DNA of 49,476 bases from Clostridia bacterium (GTDB taxonomy: Bacteria > Bacillota > Clostridia > Oscillospirales > CAG-272). Made by a program: the position numbers and the translations under genes. Of this stretch, positions 1 through 7,306 are shown in pieces. The notes under the pieces are model-generated. The model was given only the letters and a program-made list of their open reading frames with translations. It did no database searches and had not been told where the DNA came from. The DNA is taken from contig JAFUQP010000041.1 of the NCBI GenBank assembly GCA_017472305.1, forward strand, positions 1 to 49,476, given 5' to 3'. Every line of letters starts with the position of its first letter. Position 1 is the stretch's first letter.

Positions 1-63
1 CCCTATAGCCAATAAAATAGAGAACGCTACCGTTGCAAGAATAATCTTCCTCTTTTTAGTCAT
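1..63 (-). CDS. 5' end of a secreted or membrane-anchored protein (partial)
   Basis: Only the first 21 codons lie in the window; the gene continues past the left edge. The ATG is at 63-61 and is preceded at a normal distance by a strong AGGAGGGG-type ribosome binding site (71-78). The visible peptide is a Lys/Arg-rich start (MTKKRKK-like) followed by a run of Ile, Leu, Ala, Val and Phe, as in a signal peptide or N-terminal membrane anchor. Nothing more can be said about its function. A near-consensus minus-strand promoter sits 70-95 bases upstream. Confidence 0.6.
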   Translation of the reverse strand, partial: MTKKRKIILATVAFSILLAIG

Positions 64-131
64 AAAGATCCCCTCCTAATTTGTTAATCATCTTAAAAGC
101 GGCAGTCAAATTCCGGATTTTCGATGAGTTT

Positions 132-160
132 ATTATATCACATTCTTATAAATATTTCAA
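132..160 (-). promoter_or_regulatory. Sigma-A promoter for the partial gene at the left edge
   Basis: On the minus strand, TTGAAA (155-160) and TATAAT (132-137) are separated by exactly 17 bases. It faces away from the plus-strand promoter at 169-197, so the two -35 boxes are only 8 bases apart and the promoters are divergent. Confidence 0.7.
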
Positions 161-168
161 TCGTTTGC

Positions 169-197
169 TTGACACATATCTATATTTATGGTATAAT
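169..197 (+). promoter_or_regulatory. Consensus sigma-A promoter for the GNAT gene
   Basis: TTGACA (169-174), a 17-base spacer and TATAAT (192-197): a perfect consensus match. Transcription should start near 204, leaving an untranslated leader of about 120 bases before the GNAT start codon. Confidence 0.85.
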
Positions 198-220
198 ATT
201 TGCGTTGAATATTTGTCACC

Positions 221-314
221 GGAGGCTGTGTACCGTAGTACCGTAATGCCGGATTAGGTGTCCAAGTGAGCTTGGGTTATTGTATAGCAATAGCCTGAGC
301 TCTATTTTTATTTT
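221..314 (+). promoter_or_regulatory. Leader with intrinsic-terminator attenuator and possible leader peptide
   Basis: Bases 268-282 and 288-302 form an uninterrupted 15-bp stem (some G-U pairs) with a 5-base loop, followed by a U-rich run (303-314) that ends right at the GGAGG of the GNAT gene. This is an intrinsic terminator placed inside the leader, before the gene. Upstream, CCAAG (262-266) can pair with CTTGG (271-275), which would break the terminator stem. GGAGG at 221-225 is followed by a 9-codon frame from a GTG at 228 (or a 3-codon frame from the ATG at 246) to the stop at 255-257; the spacing for the GTG is short, so translation of it is uncertain. An octamer GTACCGTA is repeated directly at 230-245. 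Confidence 0.65.
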
Positions 315-325
315 GGAGGTATTTT

Positions 326-880
326 ATGAAAAACACAAAGGTTACTCTTGTTCCGCTTACGGCAGATGACCGTGAGCAATTTATCCTTGACAATCAATGG
401 GCGTTTAAGCATGGCGCAATGATGGAGTTCGGTGTACGTGACGACCATACCCTCGATGACGGTGAGATCATTTCTCGCGCAACTATTGAGAAGTCCATCG
501 ACAATTCAAAAAGCGAAACCTACCGTATTATGCTTGACGGCGAGAAGGTCGGTGGTTTGATACTCACGATTGACAAGGAAACGCATCATAACCACTTGGA
601 TATTCTGTTTGTACTGCCCGAAGCGCATAGCAAAGGCATCGGCTACGGCGCGTGGCAAGCGGTTGAGGCTCTGCACCCCGAAACGGTAATATGGGAAACT
701 TGCACGCCTTATTTTGAAAAGCGCAATATCCATTTTTACGTAAACAAGTGCGGTTTCCAGATCGACCAATTTTTGTGTGAATATTTTCAGCCCGAACACG
801 TAATGTTCGAGGATGAGAAGCACGATCCCGACGAGGGACCAGATGAAATGTTCCGTTTTATCAAGGTGATGAAGCCGTGA
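326..880 (+). CDS. GNAT-family N-acetyltransferase
   Basis: A 184-residue protein of the usual size for a GCN5-related acetyltransferase, which moves an acetyl group from acetyl-CoA to an amine. The central part (residues about 60-125) has the GNAT pattern: a beta strand with DGEKVGG, then strand beta-4 (LDILFVLPEAH) leading into a degenerate acetyl-CoA pyrophosphate loop, SKGIGYGAW, in place of the usual Q/RxxGxG/A, and a final NKCGF-type strand. The acidic C-terminal segment around 160-175 is a local extension. The substrate cannot be read from the sequence. The ATG follows GGAGGT (315-320) at good spacing. It is a single-gene unit with a consensus promoter and an attenuator hairpin in the leader, an arrangement seen for inducible resistance genes; a role in drug or toxin modification is inference only. 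Confidence 0.85.
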   Translation: MKNTKVTLVPLTADDREQFILDNQWAFKHGAMMEFGVRDDHTLDDGEIISRATIEKSIDNSKSETYRIMLDGEKVGGLILTIDKETHHNHLDILFVLPEAHSKGIGYGAWQAVEALHPETVIWETCTPYFEKRNIHFYVNKCGFQIDQFLCEYFQPEHVMFEDEKHDPDEGPDEMFRFIKVMKP

Positions 881-1198
881 TCGCTTTCTTTGTTTACACT
901 GGTATAAATTTTTGTCTCATCATTTTCGAGGAATGCGAAACCAAGACTTGACTTTCTTAGAGCGCTATGCTACAACAAAACCGCCAAAATAGAACTACCG
1001 ATTTAATTAAAAGGGTGTGTTTCTCATCTTGAGGTTTTAGGGGCAAAATAGGGAACGACCACATCTTTGACCATCTACAGAATTTTTCTGTACGGAGATA
1101 ACGGAAACATTGGTCAAATATGGGTCGTTTCGGCGGAATATACCGACTATATGTAAATAATTGTGCGCAAAAACATACAAATATCTCTTCGGAAACTG

Positions 1199-1372
1199 GA
1201 GACCGTGGGTTCGCATTCTCCGCGTAGAGCGCGTCAAGCTCGCTTGTAAGCGACAAGCGTGAGAATATTCATCTTTAGTGAAAATCCCGCCGCTTCGACC
1301 AAAATGATAAGGCTATCTCTCTAGGGTAGCCTTTTTTATTTCTCGGGACTCGAACCAAGGTTCTCCGACGGC
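1199..1372. repeat. Degenerate inverted repeats resembling tRNA T-arms
   Basis: About 27 bases at 1199-1224 (GGAGACCGTGGGTTCGCATT and onward) and, on the opposite strand, 1343-1372 (GGAGAACCTTGGTTCGAGTC and onward) are similar. Both contain the GGTTCG core of a tRNA TpsiC loop, but the arms do not pair well enough for a real tRNA and no acceptor or anticodon arm is visible. They may be worn tRNA-derived integration-site copies. Confidence 0.35.
1309..1337 (+). terminator. Intrinsic terminator
   Basis: A 9-bp stem, AAGGCTATC (1309-1317) with GGTAGCCTT (1325-1333), a 7-base loop and a T-run immediately after. Confidence 0.7.
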
Positions 1373-1454
1373 TCGCAAGCATAGCCGCCCGGCGTCGCTC
1401 GTTTCTCTCTCCTTCAACTCCTTGTTTGGGGCATGATAGATTTTCATATAAAGA

Positions 1455-1496
1455 AACGACAGAAACACTGTTTTTACAATGCTTCTGCCGTTTTTT
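1455..1496 (+). terminator. Intrinsic terminator
   Basis: A 17-position stem (1455-1471 with 1476-1492, three mismatches), a TTTT loop and six T residues at 1491-1496. No intact gene lies directly upstream on this strand. Confidence 0.6.
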
Positions 1497-1635
1497 ATTG
1501 GTTCCGCCTAAATGCGACAGCCCCTTTTCTTATTTATCGTGATTGAATGCGCCCTCAACAAATGAAGTCGCGTTACAAAATATCTACCGCACACCTCTCT
1601 CAAAAAAGCAGTGGTTATTCAGAACTGTGCTGATT

Positions 1636-2469
1636 TTATTTCACGATCATAGCCATCAGGTCGCCGAGAGCCGTTTCAAACTTCGCTCCGTACCAGTGGT
1701 CTTTATCGCCCTGCGTATTGATGATGCACTTAACCGTATAATCCGCGGCTATTCTTGCAGCTTCATAAACGCTCTTGTCATTCATCAAAGCACCGACGAA
1801 AGCAGAAGCATATATATCGCCGGTTCCGTGGCAGCCTTTTGCAATTTTTACGTGCTCGTAGTATTCCATTTTGCCATTCTCATAAACGACAACTCCGGTC
1901 TTTCCGGGCTCATAGCTGACACCGGTGAGTACAACGGTTTTAGCACCGAGTGCTGCAAGCTTTGCCAGAAGAGTACTAATGTAAGACTCGTCATAGGTTT
2001 CCTTATATTCCTCATCGGTAAGGAAGCAAGCTTCGGTGATATTAGGCACTAAGATATCCGCCTCGCCGCACAGAACCTTCATAGCCTCTACATAATCCTG
2101 ATTGAATATCGAGTAAAGCTGTCCGTTGTCTGCCATAGCAGGATCGACAACGCGAACACAGTCATCTGTTCCCATCGTTTTCAGAATATCCCTGACGTAT
2201 CCGACCTGCTTTATGCTTCCGAGATAGCCTGTATAAATCGCCTTGAATTTGATATTTTCCTTTTGCCAATGCTTTTGAATATCCGGCATATCATCGGTAA
2301 GGTCACGGAAGGTAAAGCCGCTAAAGCCCGCGGTATGCGTAGAAAGCACCGCGGACGGTAGAATACAGGTTTCAAGTCCGCAAGCGGATAGAATTGGGAG
2401 CGCAACCGTCAGAGAGCACTGACCGACGCAGGATATATCTTGGATCGTAAGAATTTTTTTGTATGCCAT
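1636..2469 (-). CDS. pdxY: Pyridoxal/pyridoxamine kinase (PfkB-like ribokinase fold)
   Basis: A 277-residue kinase that phosphorylates pyridoxal, pyridoxine or pyridoxamine with ATP in the vitamin B6 salvage pathway (cytoplasm). The N-terminus has the PdxK/PdxY-type start (ILTIQDISCVGQCSL) and the substrate-loop motif LSTHTAGFSGFT; the middle carries VVDPAMADNGQLY, and the C-terminal third has the anion-hole motif GCHGTGDIYASAFVGAL with the catalytic Asp in GTGD. Length fits the family. The start at 2469 follows AAGGAGAAA. It diverges from a PdxR-like MocR regulator across a gap of about 90 bases, the classic arrangement for B6 salvage control, which supports the assignment. Alternative: a thiamine-type HMP kinase, less likely from the motifs. 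Confidence 0.85.
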   Translation of the reverse strand: MAYKKILTIQDISCVGQCSLTVALPILSACGLETCILPSAVLSTHTAGFSGFTFRDLTDDMPDIQKHWQKENIKFKAIYTGYLGSIKQVGYVRDILKTMGTDDCVRVVDPAMADNGQLYSIFNQDYVEAMKVLCGEADILVPNITEACFLTDEEYKETYDESYISTLLAKLAALGAKTVVLTGVSYEPGKTGVVVYENGKMEYYEHVKIAKGCHGTGDIYASAFVGALMNDKSVYEAARIAADYTVKCIINTQGDKDHWYGAKFETALGDLMAMIVK

Positions 2470-2561
2470 TTTTATTTTCTCCTTGCATTTTCGTTGAAAA
2501 TATTATATAATAGCTCTGTTAATATTAAAATAGTCAGAACGGGAGAATTTTATATATACAG

Positions 2562-3647
2562 ATGAAGTATGTAATAGACAAAAGCAGCCGTCCTGTATAT
2601 TTGCAAATATACAGGCAGATACGGCAGGATATCATAGAGGGTGTATATCCCCTTAATTCAAAGCTTCCCTCAATGAGATTGCTTTGCGATGAGCTGTCTG
2701 TCAGCACGGTTACTGTAGATCATGCCTACTCCCTTCTTTGTGACGAGGGATATGCGGAGTCGAGAGAACGCAGCGGCTTTTTCGTTATCTTCAAAAAATC
2801 CGATGGGTTTGCCGCGCCTGCTGAAGTACATACTGCACACAGCATAGTACCGCAAACGTTTCATACCTATCCCGCCTTCCCTTTTTCGGTCCTAAGCAGG
2901 ACTATGCGGAAGGTGCTTTCCGATTACTCCGACGTTCTTTGCGAAAAATCTCCAAACGCCGGCTGCCCCGAGCTTCGTGAAGCGATCAAAAGCTATCTCA
3001 TACGCAACAGAGGCATGAGTGTGGAAAGCGAACAAATCATCATCGGCTCGGGTGCGGAATATCTGTACGGACTCATTATCGCCATGCTCGGAAGACAGCG
3101 CGTGTACGGCATAGAATCCCCATCCTATCAAAAAATCGAACAGGTTTACAAAGCAACCGACGTTAAATACGAGCTGCTGGCCCTATCTCACGACGGCATT
3201 GACAGCTTGGCTCTTACCAACACAAAAGCAAGCGTCATTCACACCACACCGTACAGAAGCTTTCCTACGGGCATCACCGCATCTGCGAATAAGAGGCACG
3301 AATATATCTGTTGGTCAGGAAAAAACGGGCGAATCATTATCGAGGACGATTTTGAGTCGGAATTTTCGGTTTCCTCAAAGCCCGAAGACACTCTGTATTC
3401 GCTTTCCGAGTATGATAACGTTATCTATATGAATACCTTTTCAAGGACAGTATCGCCTGCATTGCGCGTAGGATATATGGTCTTGCCAAAGCGCCTTGTT
3501 AGTGATTTTGAGAGCAGGCTCGGCTTCTACTCCTGCACAGTCCCCACCTTCGAGCAGTTCGTGCTTGCGGAGCTTATCAACAGCGGAGATTTTGAAAGAC
3601 ATATTAACCGTGTCAGACGAAGTCTGAGAAAAGGGCTCAAGGCATAA
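2562..3647 (+). CDS. MocR-type GntR/aminotransferase regulator (PdxR-like), C-terminally truncated, PLP lysine lost
   Basis: 361 residues. Residues 1-70 form a GntR winged helix (YLQIYRQIRQDIIEGVYPLNSKLPSMR). From about 95 on there is a class I aminotransferase fold: PNAGCPELREAI, IIIGSGAEYLYGL, EDDFESEF. In active-site position the family has a TFSK motif whose Lys binds PLP; here it reads TFSR (Arg at residue 295, codon AGG 3444-3446). Family members are about 450-480 residues; this one stops shortly after FERHINRVRR, so the last roughly 100 residues are missing, and the following DNA does not continue the frame. It probably arose as a PLP-sensing activator or repressor of the divergent kinase gene. 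Whether it is still functional is doubtful; it may be a pseudogene or a PLP-blind regulator. Confidence 0.75.
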   Translation: MKYVIDKSSRPVYLQIYRQIRQDIIEGVYPLNSKLPSMRLLCDELSVSTVTVDHAYSLLCDEGYAESRERSGFFVIFKKSDGFAAPAEVHTAHSIVPQTFHTYPAFPFSVLSRTMRKVLSDYSDVLCEKSPNAGCPELREAIKSYLIRNRGMSVESEQIIIGSGAEYLYGLIIAMLGRQRVYGIESPSYQKIEQVYKATDVKYELLALSHDGIDSLALTNTKASVIHTTPYRSFPTGITASANKRHEYICWSGKNGRIIIEDDFESEFSVSSKPEDTLYSLSEYDNVIYMNTFSRTVSPALRVGYMVLPKRLVSDFESRLGFYSCTVPTFEQFVLAELINSGDFERHINRVRRSLRKGLKA

Positions 3648-3703
3648 ACTCCGCAAACAATTATCCGTTGCAAATTGTTTTTTGCTTAATATGACTCAAA
3701 ATT

Positions 3704-3738
3704 TTGAAGGCTGACGGTTTGTTACCGTCAGCCTTCAA
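3704..3738. terminator. Hairpin between convergent genes, probable bidirectional terminator
   Basis: A perfect 15-bp stem (3704-3718 with 3724-3738) around a 5-base loop, between the ends of the MocR-like gene and the opposing gene at 3765. T-runs are weak on the plus side and moderate on the minus side. A smaller AACAATT/AATTGTT hairpin followed by TTTTT lies at about 3658-3683. Confidence 0.65.
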
Positions 3739-3764
3739 TCGGTATCGTCACGACAAATTGGAAT

Positions 3765-4196
3765 TTATTTGTCTATCTCTATACTAAAATCTTCTTCCGT
3801 ATATTCCTTCATTACATCTTGGAAAAATGTAATATCACCGTCAGACGCACCTGTTAAGTATATTTCTGTGCCATAATGCGCACTACAGAATTTGCGCCCT
3901 TCGCGTTCAGTATTGATTGTGAAATATTTTGTCATCTTATTGTAGATACTCTTATCTGATGGATTTTCTGACAAAAGTTCTGAAACAAACCTCTCGGATA
4001 CTACGCCTTTGATAGATACCTCGTAATTTTCGTTTGTTGGATTTCCATGTATTGCTGCTCGCTGAATTTCAGCAGACTCTTCCTTCCAGCATCTGATTTC
4101 CAAGCTATCACCTACTTTTACGAAGTATTTGACAAGCTTTTTCCACCAATCTGAAGATATGCGACGATCTATCATTTGCAAACTAATTTCTCTCAT
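3765..4196 (-). CDS. Hypothetical protein, 143 residues
   Basis: I do not recognise this protein. The open frame extends to 4211, but the AGAGGTG ribosome binding site overlaps that extension and points to the ATG at 4196 (MREISLQM). The protein is mixed alpha/beta, acidic and soluble, with no signal peptide or membrane segment; it has WWKKL near residue 18 and an acidic C-terminus (EEDFSIEIDK). It lies 26 bases downstream of an XRE regulator gene and is probably co-transcribed with it. Codon use is A/T-rich compared with the right half of the window, in keeping with an acquired gene. Confidence 0.6.
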   Translation of the reverse strand: MREISLQMIDRRISSDWWKKLVKYFVKVGDSLEIRCWKEESAEIQRAAIHGNPTNENYEVSIKGVVSERFVSELLSENPSDKSIYNKMTKYFTINTEREGRKFCSAHYGTEIYLTGASDGDITFFQDVMKEYTEEDFSIEIDK

Positions 4197-4222
4197 ATAA
4201 CACCTCTGCATATTTCAAGTTG

Positions 4223-4840
4223 CTATTTTCTTTTCACAAGTTGCCTATTCATATATTTTGGATTGATCACGAAGATATAAATAAGAGCCACGGTTATGAG
4301 TGCTACTGCAGCAATGAAATACCACTTCGAGTAATAGCCGACAAGGGCAACAATTGCCATAACAACGCAATATGCTAACTCGATTAGTGCGTTCTTTTTG
4401 CGTTGCTTTTCGTCTTTTTCATAGTGCAAATTAAATGCCATCCAAACCGAAGCTGCAAGTAACGGCAGATACTTGAAAAGAAGGAAGAGGATATGGTACG
4501 GAGTTCCTTCGGTATATAATGGCTGAATCGCAATATTCAAAGATGCCGCCTGTGCAATTATTGCTATTATGATAAAATTATTTCGTAAAATCGGATTGTG
4601 CTTTGGGCTAAACCGCTTTCCTTTTTCCCCTGTCGAAACCGTTTCTTTTTCGCCTATCAGTTCGCCAAGCGAAACGTCATACAGATTGGCAAGTGCGATT
4701 AAATTGTCAGAGCTTGGCGTTGTTTGTCCGGCTTCCCACTTTGTAACCGCTTGTCTTGAAACATCAAGCATCTCAGCAATCTTTTCTTGAGATAAACCTT
4801 TTTGAGTGCGGTACATTTTAAGTCTTTCACCAAGTGTCAT
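4223..4840 (-). CDS. XRE-family regulator with C-terminal membrane segments
   Basis: 205 residues from the ATG at 4840, chosen because AGGAGGTG precedes it; the frame extends to 4858 without a site. Residues 1-60 form a Cro/C1-type helix-turn-helix (KGLSQEKIAEMLDVSRQAV, then KWEAG). The C-terminal part holds four hydrophobic stretches (roughly 90-110, 118-135, 150-167, 172-190) separated by Lys-rich turns, so the protein is a membrane-tethered DNA-binding protein. Such proteins are common in Clostridia next to transporters or small stress genes. Direct repeats at 4890-4910, just upstream of its promoter region, could be its operator. What it senses is unknown. Confidence 0.8.
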   Translation of the reverse strand: MTLGERLKMYRTQKGLSQEKIAEMLDVSRQAVTKWEAGQTTPSSDNLIALANLYDVSLGELIGEKETVSTGEKGKRFSPKHNPILRNNFIIIAIIAQAASLNIAIQPLYTEGTPYHILFLLFKYLPLLAASVWMAFNLHYEKDEKQRKKNALIELAYCVVMAIVALVGYYSKWYFIAAVALITVALIYIFVINPKYMNRQLVKRK

Positions 4841-4889
4841 TTTATCACCTCCTGCCATTATTGTAGCAAATCTTTCAGCTACTTTCTAC

Positions 4890-4910
4890 CAACTATACGG
4901 CAACTATCGG
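4890..4910. promoter_or_regulatory. Direct repeat, candidate operator of the XRE regulator
   Basis: CAACTATACGG (4890-4900) is followed at once by CAACTATCGG (4901-4910). They lie upstream of the XRE gene, close to a possible minus-strand -10 box (TACAAT as read on that strand, near 4860-4865). Confidence 0.35.
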
Positions 4911-4917
4911 TTGCATT

Positions 4918-5202
4918 TTATAATTCAGGATTTTCCTTGAGTCCATAATACTTGTTAAAGCGCCGTTTATTGAAGATTATGAACTTATGCTCCGCTCCGT
5001 TCTTCATATGGAACGTTGCTATCGGGAAAACAACCCATTTCCACCTAAGCTCTGCGATTTCATTAAGTGGTAGTATAAGATTTCTGTACGCTTTATCTAC
5101 CGTAAGCTTGTTTGTTTTGTAAGTAAGCGAAGATTCATCTAGATATAACGCGCCGCCCAATATTCCGTTATGGCATAAACTACACAAAAACACTTTATTC
5201 AT
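4918..5202 (-). CDS. Small hypothetical protein, PH/GRAM-like beta-rich
   Basis: 94 residues. The start at 5202 follows a GGAGGAAACG-type site. The content is mostly short beta strands with a basic middle (LSYKTNKLTVDKAYR-like, then LILPLNEIAELRWKW) and an ending NKYYGLKE. The pattern of alternating strands followed by a short helix resembles GRAM or bacterial PH domains, but I cannot assign it firmly. A CxxC (CSLC) near the N-terminus could bind metal. It lies between the XRE regulator and the chromate transporter genes on the same strand. Confidence 0.55.
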   Translation of the reverse strand: MNKVFLCSLCHNGILGGALYLDESSLTYKTNKLTVDKAYRNLILPLNEIAELRWKWVVFPIATFHMKNGAEHKFIIFNKRRFNKYYGLKENPEL

Positions 5203-5241
5203 TCCGTTTCCTCCGCAAATTGGATTTTGATTATCAGAACC

Positions 5242-5814
5242 TTATAATGAATACATCAGCATACCAAGCCCCGCCGATATCAGTATCATCATTATCGGTG
5301 TCGGTTTTTTCTTAAACGCAAGCTTTGCTACGACAGCGATTACTATCAATACGGCAAATATGATAACGCCCCTGAAGTCTACGGCAGGTGTATCGCCTAT
5401 GCTACCAAGACCTATCGCCGTGCTCAGAAACAACGTGATTGCCGTCGCGAGTATCAAGCCTACAACGCAGGGACGGATACCGCCGAGGAACGCCTTTACG
5501 CCTGCGTATTTCAGCAGATTGCGTATCAGAGCTGCGATTATGAGAATGAGAATAAACGACGGCAATACCACGCCAAGCGTGGCAAGGAGCGCTCCGAGAA
5601 AACCGCCTTGAGCAGAGCCGACGAAGGTTGCCATATTAACCGCTATCGGTCCCGGGGTGGATTCAGCTACGGCAATCATACTAAGCAGTTCTTCCTCGGT
5701 AAGCCAACCGTACGCCAAGACCTTTTCTCTTATCAGCGATATCATTCCGTAGCCGCCGCCAAAGGAGAATGCTCCGACTTGAAGAAAGACAAAGAACAAT
5801 TTGAGATAAATCAT
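5242..5814 (-). CDS. Chromate transporter (CHR) subunit, second gene
   Basis: 190 residues, a short-chain CHR protein equal to one half of a long ChrA. The family exports chromate or related oxyanions by a membrane carrier. The N-terminus has the CHR signature FFVFLQVGAFSFGGGYGMI, followed by ESTPGPIAVNMATFVG, and five to six hydrophobic segments to the end. The ATG overlaps the stop of the upstream partner by 4 bases, so the two chains are translationally coupled and likely form a heterodimer. Several CHR pairs in Firmicutes occur without any link to chromate, so the natural substrate here is open. Confidence 0.9.
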   Translation of the reverse strand: MIYLKLFFVFLQVGAFSFGGGYGMISLIREKVLAYGWLTEEELLSMIAVAESTPGPIAVNMATFVGSAQGGFLGALLATLGVVLPSFILILIIAALIRNLLKYAGVKAFLGGIRPCVVGLILATAITLFLSTAIGLGSIGDTPAVDFRGVIIFAVLIVIAVVAKLAFKKKPTPIMMILISAGLGMLMYSL

Positions 5815-6389
5815 TGCTTTTCCTCCCTCCTGATTTTACCGAGAAGATAAACCGAAACACCGAGGACTCCGCTTATCAGTATGTAAAATATAGTTGAAAA
5901 ATTCACTGCGAGCAGCGAAAAGGCGACCGTACAAACGAGTGTCATTGAAATAACGGTAATGTTGAACGCGGTTTTCTTCATCTGCTTCAGCATCCTCAAC
6001 CCTGCTGTGAGTATCAGATACACCACGCATATCTGAATGCCCTTAAAAGCGTACGCAACCGGTGTCAACGAAAGAAACGCATCAAAGAACAGCGATATAG
6101 CGTAAATAATTGCAAACGACGGAATACAAATGCCGAGTGTAGCAATAATCGAGCCGATAATTCCGGCGTTTTTGTATCCTATATAAGTAGCCGCATTGAT
6201 GGCAATGGGGCCCGGAGTAGATTCGGCAATCGCCGCAACATCCAAAAATTCATCCTTTTCAAGCCATCTCTTTTTCGATACGAACTCATTTTCAAGCAGA
6301 GCTATCATAGCGTATCCGCCGCCAAAGGTGAACACACCGATTTTCAGCATTGTCAAAAAGAGAGGGACGCAACCTTTTATTTTCTTCAC
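5811..6389 (-). CDS. Chromate transporter (CHR) subunit, first gene
   Basis: 192 residues from a GTG at 6389, chosen because GGAGG lies 5 bases before it; the frame is open to 6410 without a ribosome binding site. It carries the same signatures as its partner: FLTMLKIGVFTFGGGYAMI, then ESTPGPIAINAATYIG, plus about six membrane segments. The two genes come from an ancient duplication and insert in opposite orientations in known pairs. The gene overlaps the second subunit by 4 bases. No promoter stands out in the 120-base gap upstream. Confidence 0.9.
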   Translation of the reverse strand: MKKIKGCVPLFLTMLKIGVFTFGGGYAMIALLENEFVSKKRWLEKDEFLDVAAIAESTPGPIAINAATYIGYKNAGIIGSIIATLGICIPSFAIIYAISLFFDAFLSLTPVAYAFKGIQICVVYLILTAGLRMLKQMKKTAFNITVISMTLVCTVAFSLLAVNFSTIFYILISGVLGVSVYLLGKIRREEKQ

Positions 6390-6532
6390 GTAAGCCTCCG
6401 TTTCTATCACCCGCGATTCCGTATTGTCTGTGAGTGTATTTCACTCAAGGGCATTTTTTACCTTGATTCAAGGCGCGCGTAACAGGTATGCATCGGCGCG
6501 CATCGCCAAAAACTTGCGTCAGCCCCTTTGCA

Positions 6533-7192
6533 TTATCTTTTCTTATAAATCACAAGCTCGGGATTTCCTCCGTTTTCTTCATAAGTGCAGACGAGAAGGA
6601 AATCCATATTTGCAGCAATGCCAAAGCATCTGCCACCGAATTCACTTTCGAGCTGACTGCCGAGGTAGGTCTGCTTATCGTCAAGGAATTTCACTTTTTC
6701 TCCGTTTGGCAGAGTGTATTCCATATTGATAAATTCACCTGACAGCACGTTTAAATTCTCTACCTTAGGTAATCCTTCGATATGTAAAAGCGTGTTGAAT
6801 TCGTGAATCAGCTGTGCCTTGAATTCTTCGAGCTTTTCTTTTCCGCCGATTTCAGCATATCTCTTCCAGATATCAAGGGTGTACTCGCCGTCAGCATAGC
6901 ACCATTTGCAGTATTCCTCATTGAAATTGCCATCGACCTCACGACTCGTGTTACAATCCTCCAGCGGCATACCGCAGCATTGGCAGATGAGATTTCTCGG
7001 TGAGCCGAGAAGTGTGTTTATCGACACGTCAAATTCCTTTGAGAGGAGCTTCAGCGTTTCCGTGCTCGGTACCGTTTCGCCATTCTCCCAGCGGGAAACC
7101 GCCTGCCTTGTTACAAATATCTTTTCTGCAAGCTCCTCTTGCGAAAGCCCCTTTTTCGTTCTTAATTCGTAGATAACATCTTTCGTTTCCAT
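6533..7192 (-). CDS. XRE-family regulator fused to a zinc-ribbon domain
   Basis: 219 residues. Residues 1-60 form a helix-turn-helix (KGLSQEELAEKIFVTRQAVSR, WENGETVPS). Residues 68-100 carry CQCCGMPL and EYCKWCYADGEYT, a four-Cys putative zinc-ribbon of the type often fused to XRE proteins in Firmicutes; the C-terminal part (FLDDKQTYLGSQLESEF onward) is beta-rich and may bind a ligand. It has its own promoter with a 17-base spacer (7221-7249) and follows GGCGGTG. Function is likely local transcription control. It may control itself; no target is evident. Confidence 0.8.
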   Translation of the reverse strand: METKDVIYELRTKKGLSQEELAEKIFVTRQAVSRWENGETVPSTETLKLLSKEFDVSINTLLGSPRNLICQCCGMPLEDCNTSREVDGNFNEEYCKWCYADGEYTLDIWKRYAEIGGKEKLEEFKAQLIHEFNTLLHIEGLPKVENLNVLSGEFINMEYTLPNGEKVKFLDDKQTYLGSQLESEFGGRCFGIAANMDFLLVCTYEENGGNPELVIYKKR

Positions 7193-7220
7193 AAAAACAC
7201 CGCCTGAATTTTGTGGTTAT

Positions 7221-7249
7221 ATTATATCACGTACAGTCGGCATTGACAA
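7221..7249 (-). promoter_or_regulatory. Sigma-A promoter of the XRE/zinc-ribbon gene
   Basis: TTGTCA (7244-7249 on the minus strand), 17 bases, TATAAT (7221-7226), ending about 30 bases before the start codon. Confidence 0.75.
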
Positions 7250-7306
7250 GCAACCGTCTGTTGCTGTTTTTCGAATAAACCGGATTATATCTGTAAAAAA
7301 CACCTG

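Larger units (their letters stand above)
881..1635. other. Non-coding stretch with terminators and gene remnants
   Basis: About 750 bases without a convincing gene. Open frames on either strand lack a ribosome binding site and show no protein-like composition. The stretch holds two intrinsic terminators on the plus strand (1309-1337 and 1455-1496) that have no intact plus-strand gene in front of them except the distant GNAT gene, and two inverted T-arm-like motifs. It reads as decayed DNA, possibly left by a lost mobile element or gene. Confidence 0.5.

Noticed and set aside
957-1256. A 99-codon minus-strand frame
   Set aside because: No ribosome binding site, odd composition, and it overlaps a T-arm-like motif; treated as non-coding.
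1199-1372. A real tRNA gene
   Set aside because: Only T-arm-like cores are visible; acceptor, D and anticodon arms could not be found and the T-stem does not pair properly.
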